14,328 bases of DNA from assembly GCA_947484535.1 (NCBI GenBank), contig CANKPO010000007.1, positions 1 through 14,328 on the forward strand, read 5' to 3'. This document shows positions 6,138-12,363 of the stretch, piece after piece (within the stretch, counting starts at the first letter, position 1; each line of letters opens with the position of its first letter). Source of the DNA: Caulobacteraceae bacterium (lineage in GTDB: Bacteria; Pseudomonadota; Alphaproteobacteria; Caulobacterales; Caulobacteraceae). The notes below the pieces were generated by a model, which saw only the letters and a list, made by a program, of their open reading frames with translations, did not search any database and was not told the DNA's origin. The position numbers and the translations under genes are program-made.

Positions 6138-7235
6138 ATGGCGCTCAAAGTCGCAATCGTCGGCCTGCCCAATGTTGGCAAGTCCACCCTATTCAACGCC
6201 CTGACCCAGACGGCTCAGGCCCAGGCGGCCAACTATCCGTTCTGCACGATCGAGCCCAATGTCGGCGACGTGGCCGTGCCAGAGCCGCGCCTCGACAGGC
6301 TGGTGGCCATTGCAGGCTCTAAAGAGATCATTCCCGCCCGGATCAACTTTGTTGACGTGGCTGGCCTCGTGCGCGGCGCCTCTAAGGGTGAAGGACTGGG
6401 CAACCAGTTCCTCGCCAATATTCGCGACTGTGACGCCGTAGCCTTCGTCTCGCGCTGCTTCATCGATGATGACATCACCCACGTTGAGGGCCGCATCGAT
6501 CCCCTGTCTGACCTCGAGATCATCGAGACCGAGCTGATGCTCGCCGACCTTGAGAGCCTTGAAAAGCGCATCGTCAATCTCGAAAAACGCGCCAAGGGCG
6601 GCGACAAGGAGAGCATCAATACCCTGCGTCTGGCCAAGCTGGCGCTCGACCAACTGAACGAAGGTCGCCCTGCTCGCGCCGCCAAGATCGAGGCTGACGA
6701 CGAGAAGGCCTGGCACATGCTGCAACTCCTGACCTCCTTGCCCGCCCTCTATGTCTGCAATGTCGAGGAAAATAGCGCAGACCAAGGCAATGCCCTGTCC
6801 AATCTGGTCGCTGAACGGGCCGCCAAGGACAATGCCAAGTCCGTGGTTATCTCGGCCAAGATCGAGAGCGAAATCGCCCTGCTCGACGCCGATGAGCGGG
6901 CGGAGTTTTTGGAAACGCTCGGCCTTGTTGAACCTGGTCTCAACCGCCTGATCCGCGAGGCCTACAGCCTCTTGGGTCTACAGACCTATTTCACGGTCGG
7001 CCCCAAAGAAGCCCGCGCCTGGACCATCCATGTCGGTGACACGGCCCCGCAAGCGGCCGGCGTCATCCATACCGACTTCGAAAAGGGCTTCATCCGCGCA
7101 GAAACCATCGCCTATGACGACTATGTCCGCCTCAATGGCGAACAGGGAGCCAAGGAAGCCGGCCGGATGCGTCTGGAAGGCAAGGAATATAAGGTTCAGG
7201 ACGGCGACGTCCTGCATTTTAGGTTCACGAGCTAG
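6138..7235 (+). CDS. ychF: Redox-regulated ATPase YchF (Obg-family, OLA1 homologue)
   Basis: A 365-residue P-loop protein of the YchF/OLA1 branch, which prefers ATP to GTP, binds ribosomes and affects the oxidative stress response. The sequence shows the G1 P-loop GLPNVGKST at 9-17, ANYPFCTIEPN in the switch region, DVAGLVRGASKGEGLGNQFL (G3 and following loop), a central coiled-coil segment (roughly residues 130-200), a G4-position motif NVEEN instead of the GTP-specific NKxD, and a C-terminal TGS-like domain with YFTVGPKEARAWTI. GAGGA lies 4 nt before the ATG. It follows pth by 114 bp, a pairing common across bacteria. Full length, no sign of damage. Confidence 0.96.
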   Translation: MALKVAIVGLPNVGKSTLFNALTQTAQAQAANYPFCTIEPNVGDVAVPEPRLDRLVAIAGSKEIIPARINFVDVAGLVRGASKGEGLGNQFLANIRDCDAVAFVSRCFIDDDITHVEGRIDPLSDLEIIETELMLADLESLEKRIVNLEKRAKGGDKESINTLRLAKLALDQLNEGRPARAAKIEADDEKAWHMLQLLTSLPALYVCNVEENSADQGNALSNLVAERAAKDNAKSVVISAKIESEIALLDADERAEFLETLGLVEPGLNRLIREAYSLLGLQTYFTVGPKEARAWTIHVGDTAPQAAGVIHTDFEKGFIRAETIAYDDYVRLNGEQGAKEAGRMRLEGKEYKVQDGDVLHFRFTS

Positions 7236-7242
7236 GGTCCAT

Positions 7243-7260
7243 CGTCATTGCGAGACGCGG
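7243..7260 (+). repeat. Partial copy of the CGTCATTGCGAG repeat
   Basis: The 18 bases CGTCATTGCGAGACGCGG begin 8 bp after the ychF stop. They match the outer end of the larger inverted repeat at 7434-7530 (CGTCATTGCGAGACGC). No partner arm lies immediately next to it, so this is a fragment or one end of a disrupted element. Confidence 0.6.
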
Positions 7261-7270
7261 GTGAAAAAAG

Positions 7271-7321
7271 CCCTTTCCCCCCTTGTGGGGAAGAGGGTTG
7301 GGAGTGGGGGGGTACACCCCC
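7271..7321. repeat. GC-rich double-hairpin repeat element
   Basis: Two imperfect palindromes lie side by side. The first (7271-7297) pairs CCCTTTCCCC with GGGGAAGAGGG around CCTTGT, with one bulge. The second pairs the G run at 7306-7310 with the C run at 7317-7321. This pattern (C-rich arm, TTGTGGGG, TTGGGAGTGGGG) resembles intergenic repeats seen in many Caulobacterales genomes. It could also terminate ychF transcription. Confidence 0.5.
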
Positions 7322-7388
7322 GATCTCTCCGCCACATTCCGCGCGAAGACAGAGGTCCGGCGGGTCGCTTCCAGGCGGAGTGAAATGG

Positions 7389-7420
7389 TCTGGATCCCCG
7401 CCTTCGCGGGGAACGCGGAT
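7389..7420. repeat. Short REP-like palindrome
   Basis: The core CCCCGC-CTTC-GCGGGG at 7396-7411 is a perfect 6-bp stem with a 4-nt loop, flanked by TCTGGAT and AACGCGGA. This GGATCCCCGCCTTCGCGGGG-type unit is a widespread proteobacterial intergenic repeat. Confidence 0.6.
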
Positions 7421-7433
7421 GGGGGACGATTAG

Positions 7434-7530
7434 CGTCATTGCGAGACGCATAGCGTCGAAGCAACCCAGGGGAACATCTCCTGAAGTCCGTTCCATTCTC
7501 CTGGGTTGCTTCGCTGCGCTCGCAATGACG
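7434..7530. repeat. Long inverted repeat element, about 97 bp
   Basis: The left arm 7434-7470 (starts CGTCATTGCGAGACGC, ends GAAGCAACCCAGG) is the reverse complement of the right arm 7500-7530 (starts CCTGGGTTGCTTC, ends CGCAATGACG), apart from a 6-nt length difference in the middle. Inside the loop GGAAC (7471-7475) and GTTCC (7490-7494) extend the pairing. The left arm contains its own small palindrome, GACGC-ATA-GCGTC. It resembles a non-coding MITE/REP-type element; no coding sequence or obvious target duplication is seen. Confidence 0.7.
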
Positions 7531-7548
7531 CGGTTAAGAAAACCAAAT

Positions 7549-7591
7549 CTTCCCCCTCTGGGGGAAGTACCGGCGAAGCCGGGGTAGGGGG
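7549..7591. repeat. Two-hairpin repeat abutting the asnB stop codon
   Basis: CTTCCCCC (7549-7556) pairs with GGGGGAAG (7560-7567), then CCGGC (7570-7574) pairs with GCCGG (7578-7582), then a G-rich tail GGTAGGGGG runs into the asnB stop at 7592-7594. This CTGGGGGAAGTACCGGCGAA unit is a familiar interspersed type. On the minus strand it follows asnB and could act as its terminator. Confidence 0.6.
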
Positions 7592-9328
7592 TTAGGCCAT
7601 CAGCGCCTGCAGCGCCTCTTGCGGCTCGGCACCCTCGACGTGGATCGCGTACCAGACCGCATAGAACAGCAGGGGCCAGCGGCTTGAAGCATGGGTGTCG
7701 TCGGTAAAAACGGTACGGACGGCGCTCTGGTCACAGACCCGCGCCACGCCCGCGCTGGCCGCAATCCGTGGCCCCATATCGGCGGCGCGCGGCGCAATCC
7801 AAGCGGCGACGGGAACCGTGAACCCTTTCTTCTTGGCAAAGGGCTCAGCCGCAGGACAGTGACGCGCCAGCCATTGGCGTAGGATCCATTTCCCCATCCG
7901 CCCCCGCACCTTAAGGCGGTCTGGCAGATGAAAGGCGAAGGCCGCAACAGCCGGGTCTAGAAACGGCGTTCGCCCCTCCAAGCCATTGGCCATCAAACAG
8001 CGGTCGAGCTTGAGCAGAAGGTCATTGGGCAACCACGTGGCGATGTCGCCATATTGCGCCTCTTGCAGCGGGCTCAGGCCCTTGGGCGCCTTTGCCGCTT
8101 GGCGCCAGCGGGCCAGAGCCCCGGCCCCACCGTCCCGCAGGAAGGGGGCTAGGACCTGCGGTTCTGCTGCGCGCCCACCGAGCCATCTTGGCCTCAGAGC
8201 GCGGCGGTAGCGGCCATAGCCGCCAAACAGCTCATCACCCCCCTCGCCTGTCAAAACCACCGTCAGATCGTCTCTGGCGGCCTCAGCGAGCCTATAAGTG
8301 GGCAAGGTGGCATAGTCGGTGGTCGGATCATCCAGCGCCCAAGCGACCTTGGGCAGGAGCCGCCAAAAATCCTCTTCGGTAAAGGCCACCTCGTGCCAAT
8401 CCAGATTGAGAGCCCGCGCCACACGTTCAGCCTGCCCGCGCTCGTCCTTGGCGCTCCAATCTTCGCCCTTGGGCGGCGTGAAGCCACAGGTGAAGGCGGT
8501 GACAGGGCGGGCATTGAGACGGCTCATCAAGGTGGCGATGGTGGCAGAATCCACACCGCCCGACAGGAATAGCCCATAGGGCACATCTGAACGTTGATGG
8601 ACCCGAACACTCTCCTCCAGCACCGCATCTAGCGCCTTGAGCACCCCGGCCTCATCGGTGGGCACGGCGCGATCACGCGGCGGTATGGCGGGACGAACCC
8701 GCAGGGGCGCAAACTCCCCTTTGATGATTTCGGCGACCACACCGGGGGCGAGGCGGTGGATATGCGCGAACACCGATCCGGTGCCGAGGCTGTAGTTCAG
8801 GCTTAAGAGTTCTTCGATCCGTTCGGGCACGATCTGGCGCGGCTGGCCAAGGCGCAAGGCGCGCGGCTCAGAGGCAAAGGCGAAGGTGCCGTCCTGCTGC
8901 GTCCAATAGAGCGGCTTGATGCCAAAGGGATCGCGCACCAGCCAGCGCCGGTCGGCCCTATCGATCAGGCAAAGGGCATACATGCCGCGCAGCCGGTCAA
9001 AGGCCGCCTGCCCTTCGCGGCCATAGAGGCTCAAGAGGGGTTCGAAATCGGATCCGGTCGTCAGACTGCCCGCTAGGCCATGGTCAGCGGTCAGCTCGAT
9101 ATAGTTATAGATCTCGCCATTGCCGATCACAGTCGCGCCTTGGCCATGCAGGGGCTGCCAGCCCCCCTCCAGATCGATGATCGATAGGCGCCCATGGGCA
9201 AGGTCCCAACCTGCACCCTGCTCGACGCGGATACCGTCAGGGCCGCGATGGCCGAGCGTGGCGGCCATGGCCTTAATCACAGAACCATCTGTGGCGGCGG
9301 GGCCAAACCATCCGGCTATGGCGCACAT
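7592..9328 (-). CDS. asnB: AsnB-type asparagine synthase, glutamine-hydrolysing
   Basis: A 578-residue two-domain enzyme. The N-terminal Ntn glutaminase has nucleophile Cys 2 (MCAIAGWFG), HRGPDG near 27-32, GRLSIID near 46, NGEIYNY at 70-76 and TGSDFEPL near 91-98. The C-terminal ATP-pyrophosphatase domain has the PP-loop LSGGVDSATI at 255-264, LTGEGGDELFGGY further on, EGRTPFLD and KKGFTVPVAAW. All catalytic landmarks appear intact. The start at ATG 9326-9328 makes Cys the second residue, which the mechanism needs; the longer frame to 9364 would bury it. GGAG lies 7 nt upstream. It overlaps the end of a GT4 gene by 13 bp, so it may amidate a uronic acid in a glycan rather than make free asparagine; sequence alone cannot decide. 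Confidence 0.88.
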   Translation of the reverse strand: MCAIAGWFGPAATDGSVIKAMAATLGHRGPDGIRVEQGAGWDLAHGRLSIIDLEGGWQPLHGQGATVIGNGEIYNYIELTADHGLAGSLTTGSDFEPLLSLYGREGQAAFDRLRGMYALCLIDRADRRWLVRDPFGIKPLYWTQQDGTFAFASEPRALRLGQPRQIVPERIEELLSLNYSLGTGSVFAHIHRLAPGVVAEIIKGEFAPLRVRPAIPPRDRAVPTDEAGVLKALDAVLEESVRVHQRSDVPYGLFLSGGVDSATIATLMSRLNARPVTAFTCGFTPPKGEDWSAKDERGQAERVARALNLDWHEVAFTEEDFWRLLPKVAWALDDPTTDYATLPTYRLAEAARDDLTVVLTGEGGDELFGGYGRYRRALRPRWLGGRAAEPQVLAPFLRDGGAGALARWRQAAKAPKGLSPLQEAQYGDIATWLPNDLLLKLDRCLMANGLEGRTPFLDPAVAAFAFHLPDRLKVRGRMGKWILRQWLARHCPAAEPFAKKKGFTVPVAAWIAPRAADMGPRIAASAGVARVCDQSAVRTVFTDDTHASSRWPLLFYAVWYAIHVEGAEPQEALQALMA

Positions 9329-10353
9329 GGCCGGTCTCCATAGTGCGCAAACAGGGCCTGCCATTGGGCAATGACGGCAGCCTTCGAGAACTCACCGTCC
9401 ATGCGGATCAGACCTTGCTGAACCATCTGATCCCGAAGGGCGGGCTCAGCCAGCACGCGGCGGGCGGCGGTGGCCAGCGCCGGGGCATCATCGATGGGGA
9501 CCAGCAATCCGTCTTGCCCCGGCGTGATCAACTGCGAGGGACCTTGGCTGGCGGCCGCGATGACGGGCAAGCCGTTGGCCCAGCACTGAATGACGACATT
9601 GCCCAAGGGCTCAAACCGGGAGGGAAATAGGCAGGCATCTGCGGTGCGATAGAGGGCGGCAGCATCGTTGCGCCAGCCCAAGAACCGCACCCGCTGCGCG
9701 ACACCAAGGGACTGGGCCAAGGCCTTAAGCTCGGCCTCTAGCGGCCCGGTGCCCGCGATCCACAGATAGGCCTGCGGGATCAAGGCCAAGGCCTTTAGGC
9801 TGATATCGTGGGCCTTTACCTCGTGCAGACGGCCCATAGACAGCAGCAAGGGCACATCAGAAGGCGTATCCAGACTGGCGCGGTCAACCGTTTCAAGCGG
9901 TCCGGCCTCGGCGAAATTGGGGATATAGTGGACCCGATCTTTCGGCCAGCCTTGGGCCAAGATCCAATCGGTAATGTCGCGCGTATTGGCCACCAAGGCG
10001 TGAAAGCCGCGATAATATTTCAAGTCATAATAGCCGCCCAACCGGCCAATCCGGGCCCAAGGCCCAGAAGGGGCATGGCTTGCGGCGCGGTTCATCCAAG
10101 CCAGGAGAACCTTGGCCCTTGAGGCGCGGGCCACCGTCCGGACCTTACCCTTGGTAAAGAGGTCCAGTTGGCTGCCAAAGCGGGCGATTGTGGTCGGAAT
10201 CTGCGCGTCCTGAAGGGCCGACTGCCGCGCGGCATGGGCCCGGATCACCGCGACCTGATCGGTCCCAGCCGCAGCCAAGCCCCGCGTCAGGTCCGTGAAA
10301 TAGGTCTCCGCGCCCCCGTCGATGGCGGAACCCAAAAGTTGCAGAACACTCAT
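9316..10353 (-). CDS. GT4-family glycosyltransferase
   Basis: A 345-residue GT-B fold glycosyltransferase with no membrane segment. The N-terminal acceptor domain begins MSVLQLLGSAIDGGAETYF (GGAE motif near 13-16). The C-terminal nucleotide-sugar domain has SMGRLHEVKAHDISLKAL near 172-189, WIAGTGPLEAELKALA, VRFLGW near 222 and FEPLGNVVIQ at 247-256. The last corresponds to the retaining E-x7-E motif, but its second Glu is Gln 256. Residues GGYYDLKYYRGFHALVANT near 106-124 recall a subfamily frequent in alphaproteobacteria. ATG 10351-10353 is chosen over the longer frame to 10425 because it gives the usual MSVLQLL start and has AGGG 9 nt upstream. Substrate unknown. Its 3' end overlaps asnB by 13 bp, implying coupled translation. 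Confidence 0.85.
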   Translation of the reverse strand: MSVLQLLGSAIDGGAETYFTDLTRGLAAAGTDQVAVIRAHAARQSALQDAQIPTTIARFGSQLDLFTKGKVRTVARASRAKVLLAWMNRAASHAPSGPWARIGRLGGYYDLKYYRGFHALVANTRDITDWILAQGWPKDRVHYIPNFAEAGPLETVDRASLDTPSDVPLLLSMGRLHEVKAHDISLKALALIPQAYLWIAGTGPLEAELKALAQSLGVAQRVRFLGWRNDAAALYRTADACLFPSRFEPLGNVVIQCWANGLPVIAAASQGPSQLITPGQDGLLVPIDDAPALATAARRVLAEPALRDQMVQQGLIRMDGEFSKAAVIAQWQALFAHYGDRPCAP

Positions 10354-10455
10354 GAGGATGGACCCTAACCCTATCCGCCCTGCGGCCCAAGCGGCCTGCG
10401 CGCTCTGATCCGGAATTTCCCGCAAAAGACTTGATCAGGAACATGAAACGGGCGC

Positions 10456-10484
10456 TTGAAGCGGATCGGACTTGCCCCTATAAG
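10456..10484 (+). promoter_or_regulatory. Sigma70-like promoter of tRNA-Met
   Basis: TTGAAG at 10456-10461 and TATAAG at 10479-10484 are separated by exactly 17 bp, placing a likely transcription start near 10491, about 19 bp before the mature tRNA. Each hexamer differs from consensus at only a few positions. Confidence 0.55.
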
Positions 10485-10501
10485 CCATCCCTCGCTCGGC
10501 A

Positions 10502-10593
10502 ATGCCTTTGGCTGGGTAGCTCAGATGGTTAGAGCGGTGGATTCATAACCCACAGGTCGGCGGTTCGATCCCGCCTCCAGCTACCAAAGGCAT
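10502..10593 (+). repeat. Inverted repeat flanking the tRNA (leader-trailer stem)
   Basis: ATGCCTTTGG (10502-10511) and CCAAAGGCAT (10584-10593) are perfect 10-bp inverted repeats. The inner two pairs use tRNA bases 1-2 and the CC of the encoded CCA tail. In the precursor the leader and trailer could form a stem stacked on the acceptor stem. Confidence 0.55.
10510..10586 (+). tRNA. tRNA-Met(CAT), elongator type
   Basis: A 77-nt cloverleaf with encoded CCA. Acceptor GGCTGGG/TCCAGCT has wobble pairs at 1-72 and 7-66. The D arm is GCTC...GAGC. The anticodon arm is GTGGA-TTCATAA-CCCAC, with anticodon CAT and a non-Watson-Crick A31-C39 closing position. The variable loop is AGGTC and the T arm GGCGG-TTCGATC-CCGCC. 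The discriminator is A. The 1-72 pair can form and the anticodon stem lacks the three-GC initiator signature, so it is not the initiator. A lysidine-modified tRNA-Ile(CAT) cannot be fully excluded, but the acceptor resembles elongator Met. Confidence 0.9.
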
Positions 10594-10630
10594 GCCGCGG
10601 CGATTTCTTCATGAAATTTAGCTGTTTTGA

Positions 10631-10650
10631 CGGTTGCGACTAGGCAACCG
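10631..10650. other. Hairpin spanning the stop codon of the hybrid kinase gene
   Basis: CGGTTGC (10631-10637) and GCAACCG (10644-10650) form a perfect 7-bp stem; the 6-nt loop GACTAG includes most of the minus-strand stop (10640-10642). No T run follows in either direction, so it is at best a weak terminator between the convergent tRNA and kinase genes. Confidence 0.4.
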
Positions 10651-12229
10651 CGCTGGCGTCTGCCTGTGCTACGCCGGTCGTCGAGGCGAGGGCTGCCCGG
10701 ATCGCATCGCGCAAAATGTCGGATTTGATCGGTTTATCGACCACATCGCACATCCCAATGGACAGATACCGCCGAACATCTTCGGGGTCGGCATTGGCGG
10801 TCAGGGCAATGATGGGAAGATTTCGCGCGGCACCCGGCAAGGCGCGGATGGCCAAGGTCGCCTCCACGCCGTCCATGCGCGGCATCTTGATGTCCATCAA
10901 GGCCACGTCAAAGCGGCCCGTGGCGGCATAGTCGACCGCCTCAACCCCATCTTCGACGGCCTCAGAGGTGCAACCGAACATCTCGCATAGGGCCTCAGCA
11001 ACCATGCGGTTGGTGGCATTATCATCGACCACCAGAACATGGGCCCGGATGGCTCCGTCACGGCCGTCGCTGCGAGGCTCAGCCGATTGAGCCGGGGTAA
11101 AGGCTAGCTCTGGGACCAGCAAATCAAAGGCGATGCTAGAGCCTGACCCAACATTGCTCTCAGCGCGGATATTGCCATGCATGACTCCAATGATGCGGTT
11201 GCAAAGCGCCAGCCCGACGCTTTCCAAGAAAGAGCCGCCCGCGCGGTCTGGCATAGGCTCAAAGATACGGGCTAAGCGATTGGCTGCAAGGCTAACGCCA
11301 CCATCCCGAATTCGGCCTTCAAGATAGACACCGGTAGCCTCGACCTTGGCCCTCAGGCTGGCCTCGACAATGCCGCGCGGCGTGACAGACAGGGCCCGCT
11401 CGACGAGGGTGTTGAAAAGGCGCCGCATCATCTCGGGGTCCACACTGACGGTAAGGTCTTGCGGACCCTCGTAGGACACCATCAGGGTAAGACCGGCCGC
11501 TTCGGCCCGAACGCGCCACGCCTCTTCGAGGTCTGCCATCAGGGTACCGAGCCCCACGGGCTCGGGCGCAAGGACAATATCCCCAGCATCAATTCGGCCC
11601 AGCGCGGCGGCGTGGCGGACGAGCTGAAGGACGCCCCTGCCCGTTTCAAGGATGGTCTGGACCTGGGTTCGGCCGTCACTATTGAGCGGATGACGTGAGA
11701 GCCGTTCAGACAGACTGATTATGCCCTCTAAGGGGCCATCGATCTGATGGGCAACCGCAGAGATGAACAGTTCGCGATCCCGAGCCGAGCTGCTGGGGAT
11801 GGTCGAGGATTGGGCCGCTTTCGTTGGCTGAGAGCGAGGCTCAAGTCGAAAGCTCTGTTGCAGGGAGAGCAACAGGGCGGTGGCGGAGATCACGCCCATA
11901 TAGCCACCCTCAGCTTCGACCATTATGACGCCGGGCACCGCATGGACTGAGGCCCGCATGAGATCGCATATTTCGTCGGGTCCCAGAGCGGCATTGACGA
12001 TGACGGGATCTGCGATGGTCATGGTTTCGATGGAACCGCTCAGAGCGCCATCTTGCAACAGGCCCAGGGCAAAGCCACCTCTGGTGATCAGTCCGATGGG
12101 ACGGTTGTTCCGGGTAACCGGCAATAGCTCCAGTCTCGGTTCTGTCAGAAAGCGGTCGAGCACCTGCGCCCGCCCGGCATCAGGCCCGACCGGCAAAATG
12201 GAGTCGCAGAGGGGCAGTGTAACGGACAT
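10640..12229 (-). CDS. CBS-domain hybrid histidine kinase-like protein with receiver domain
   Basis: A 529-residue soluble protein with no membrane helices. Residues 1-125 look like a CBS pair (ELLPVTRNNRPIGLITRGGF and GVIMVEAEGGYMGVISATAL). After a Ser/Pro linker comes a dimerisation helix with FISAVAHQIDGPLEGI (155-170), His 161 in the H-box place. The HATPase region (about 225-375) is degenerate: the N-box reads TLVERALSVT with Arg 278 where the Mg-binding Asn belongs, the G1 box is RDGGVSL, and the G2 box is ESVGLAL rather than GTGLGL. The C-terminal receiver (397-515) is intact: DD 402-403, phospho-acceptor Asp 446 in LMDIKMPRMDG, Thr 477, and Lys 499 in DKP. CBS pairs usually bind adenine nucleotides. 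No Shine-Dalgarno is evident before the ATG. Partner unknown. Confidence 0.85.
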   Translation of the reverse strand: MSVTLPLCDSILPVGPDAGRAQVLDRFLTEPRLELLPVTRNNRPIGLITRGGFALGLLQDGALSGSIETMTIADPVIVNAALGPDEICDLMRASVHAVPGVIMVEAEGGYMGVISATALLLSLQQSFRLEPRSQPTKAAQSSTIPSSSARDRELFISAVAHQIDGPLEGIISLSERLSRHPLNSDGRTQVQTILETGRGVLQLVRHAAALGRIDAGDIVLAPEPVGLGTLMADLEEAWRVRAEAAGLTLMVSYEGPQDLTVSVDPEMMRRLFNTLVERALSVTPRGIVEASLRAKVEATGVYLEGRIRDGGVSLAANRLARIFEPMPDRAGGSFLESVGLALCNRIIGVMHGNIRAESNVGSGSSIAFDLLVPELAFTPAQSAEPRSDGRDGAIRAHVLVVDDNATNRMVAEALCEMFGCTSEAVEDGVEAVDYAATGRFDVALMDIKMPRMDGVEATLAIRALPGAARNLPIIALTANADPEDVRRYLSIGMCDVVDKPIKSDILRDAIRAALASTTGVAQADASAVA

Positions 12230-12302
12230 TTGGAACGCAACGCTTTTGGATACTGTTATGTCACCTTACCGAGGTGGTGTTGCAAAGCCGTTAAGGCACG
12301 CC

Positions 12303-12340
12303 GAAAAGAAAAGGGGCCGGTGAATTAATCCACCGGCCCC
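12303..12340 (-). terminator. Intrinsic terminator of the TonB-dependent receptor gene
   Basis: GGGGCCGGTG (12313-12322) and CACCGGCCCC (12331-12340) form a perfect 10-bp stem with an 8-nt loop. On the minus strand it is followed by TTTTCTTTTC (12312-12303), a classic rho-independent terminator 24 bp after the receptor stop. Confidence 0.92.
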
Positions 12341-12363
12341 CATCTTAGCTATTCAGATCAGTC

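Noticed and set aside
6189..6785. 198-codon open frame antisense to ychF
   Set aside because: ychF is complete and highly conserved; the antisense frame mirrors its codon structure.
7225..7496. Several 60-117 codon open frames in the ychF-asnB gap
   Set aside because: They run through palindromic repeats, are rich in Arg/Pro/Gly and overlap in several frames on both strands, as expected for GC-rich non-coding repeats.
7243..7530. CRISPR array
   Set aside because: The repeated units differ from each other, are palindromic and not evenly spaced; no cas genes are present.
12230..12300. Promoter for the hybrid kinase gene (TTGCAA, then ACATAA after 18 bp on the minus strand) with a CACCT/AGGTG repeat at 12262-12276
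   Set aside because: The match to known hexamers is weak and the repeat arms are only 5 bp, so it was not listed as a feature.
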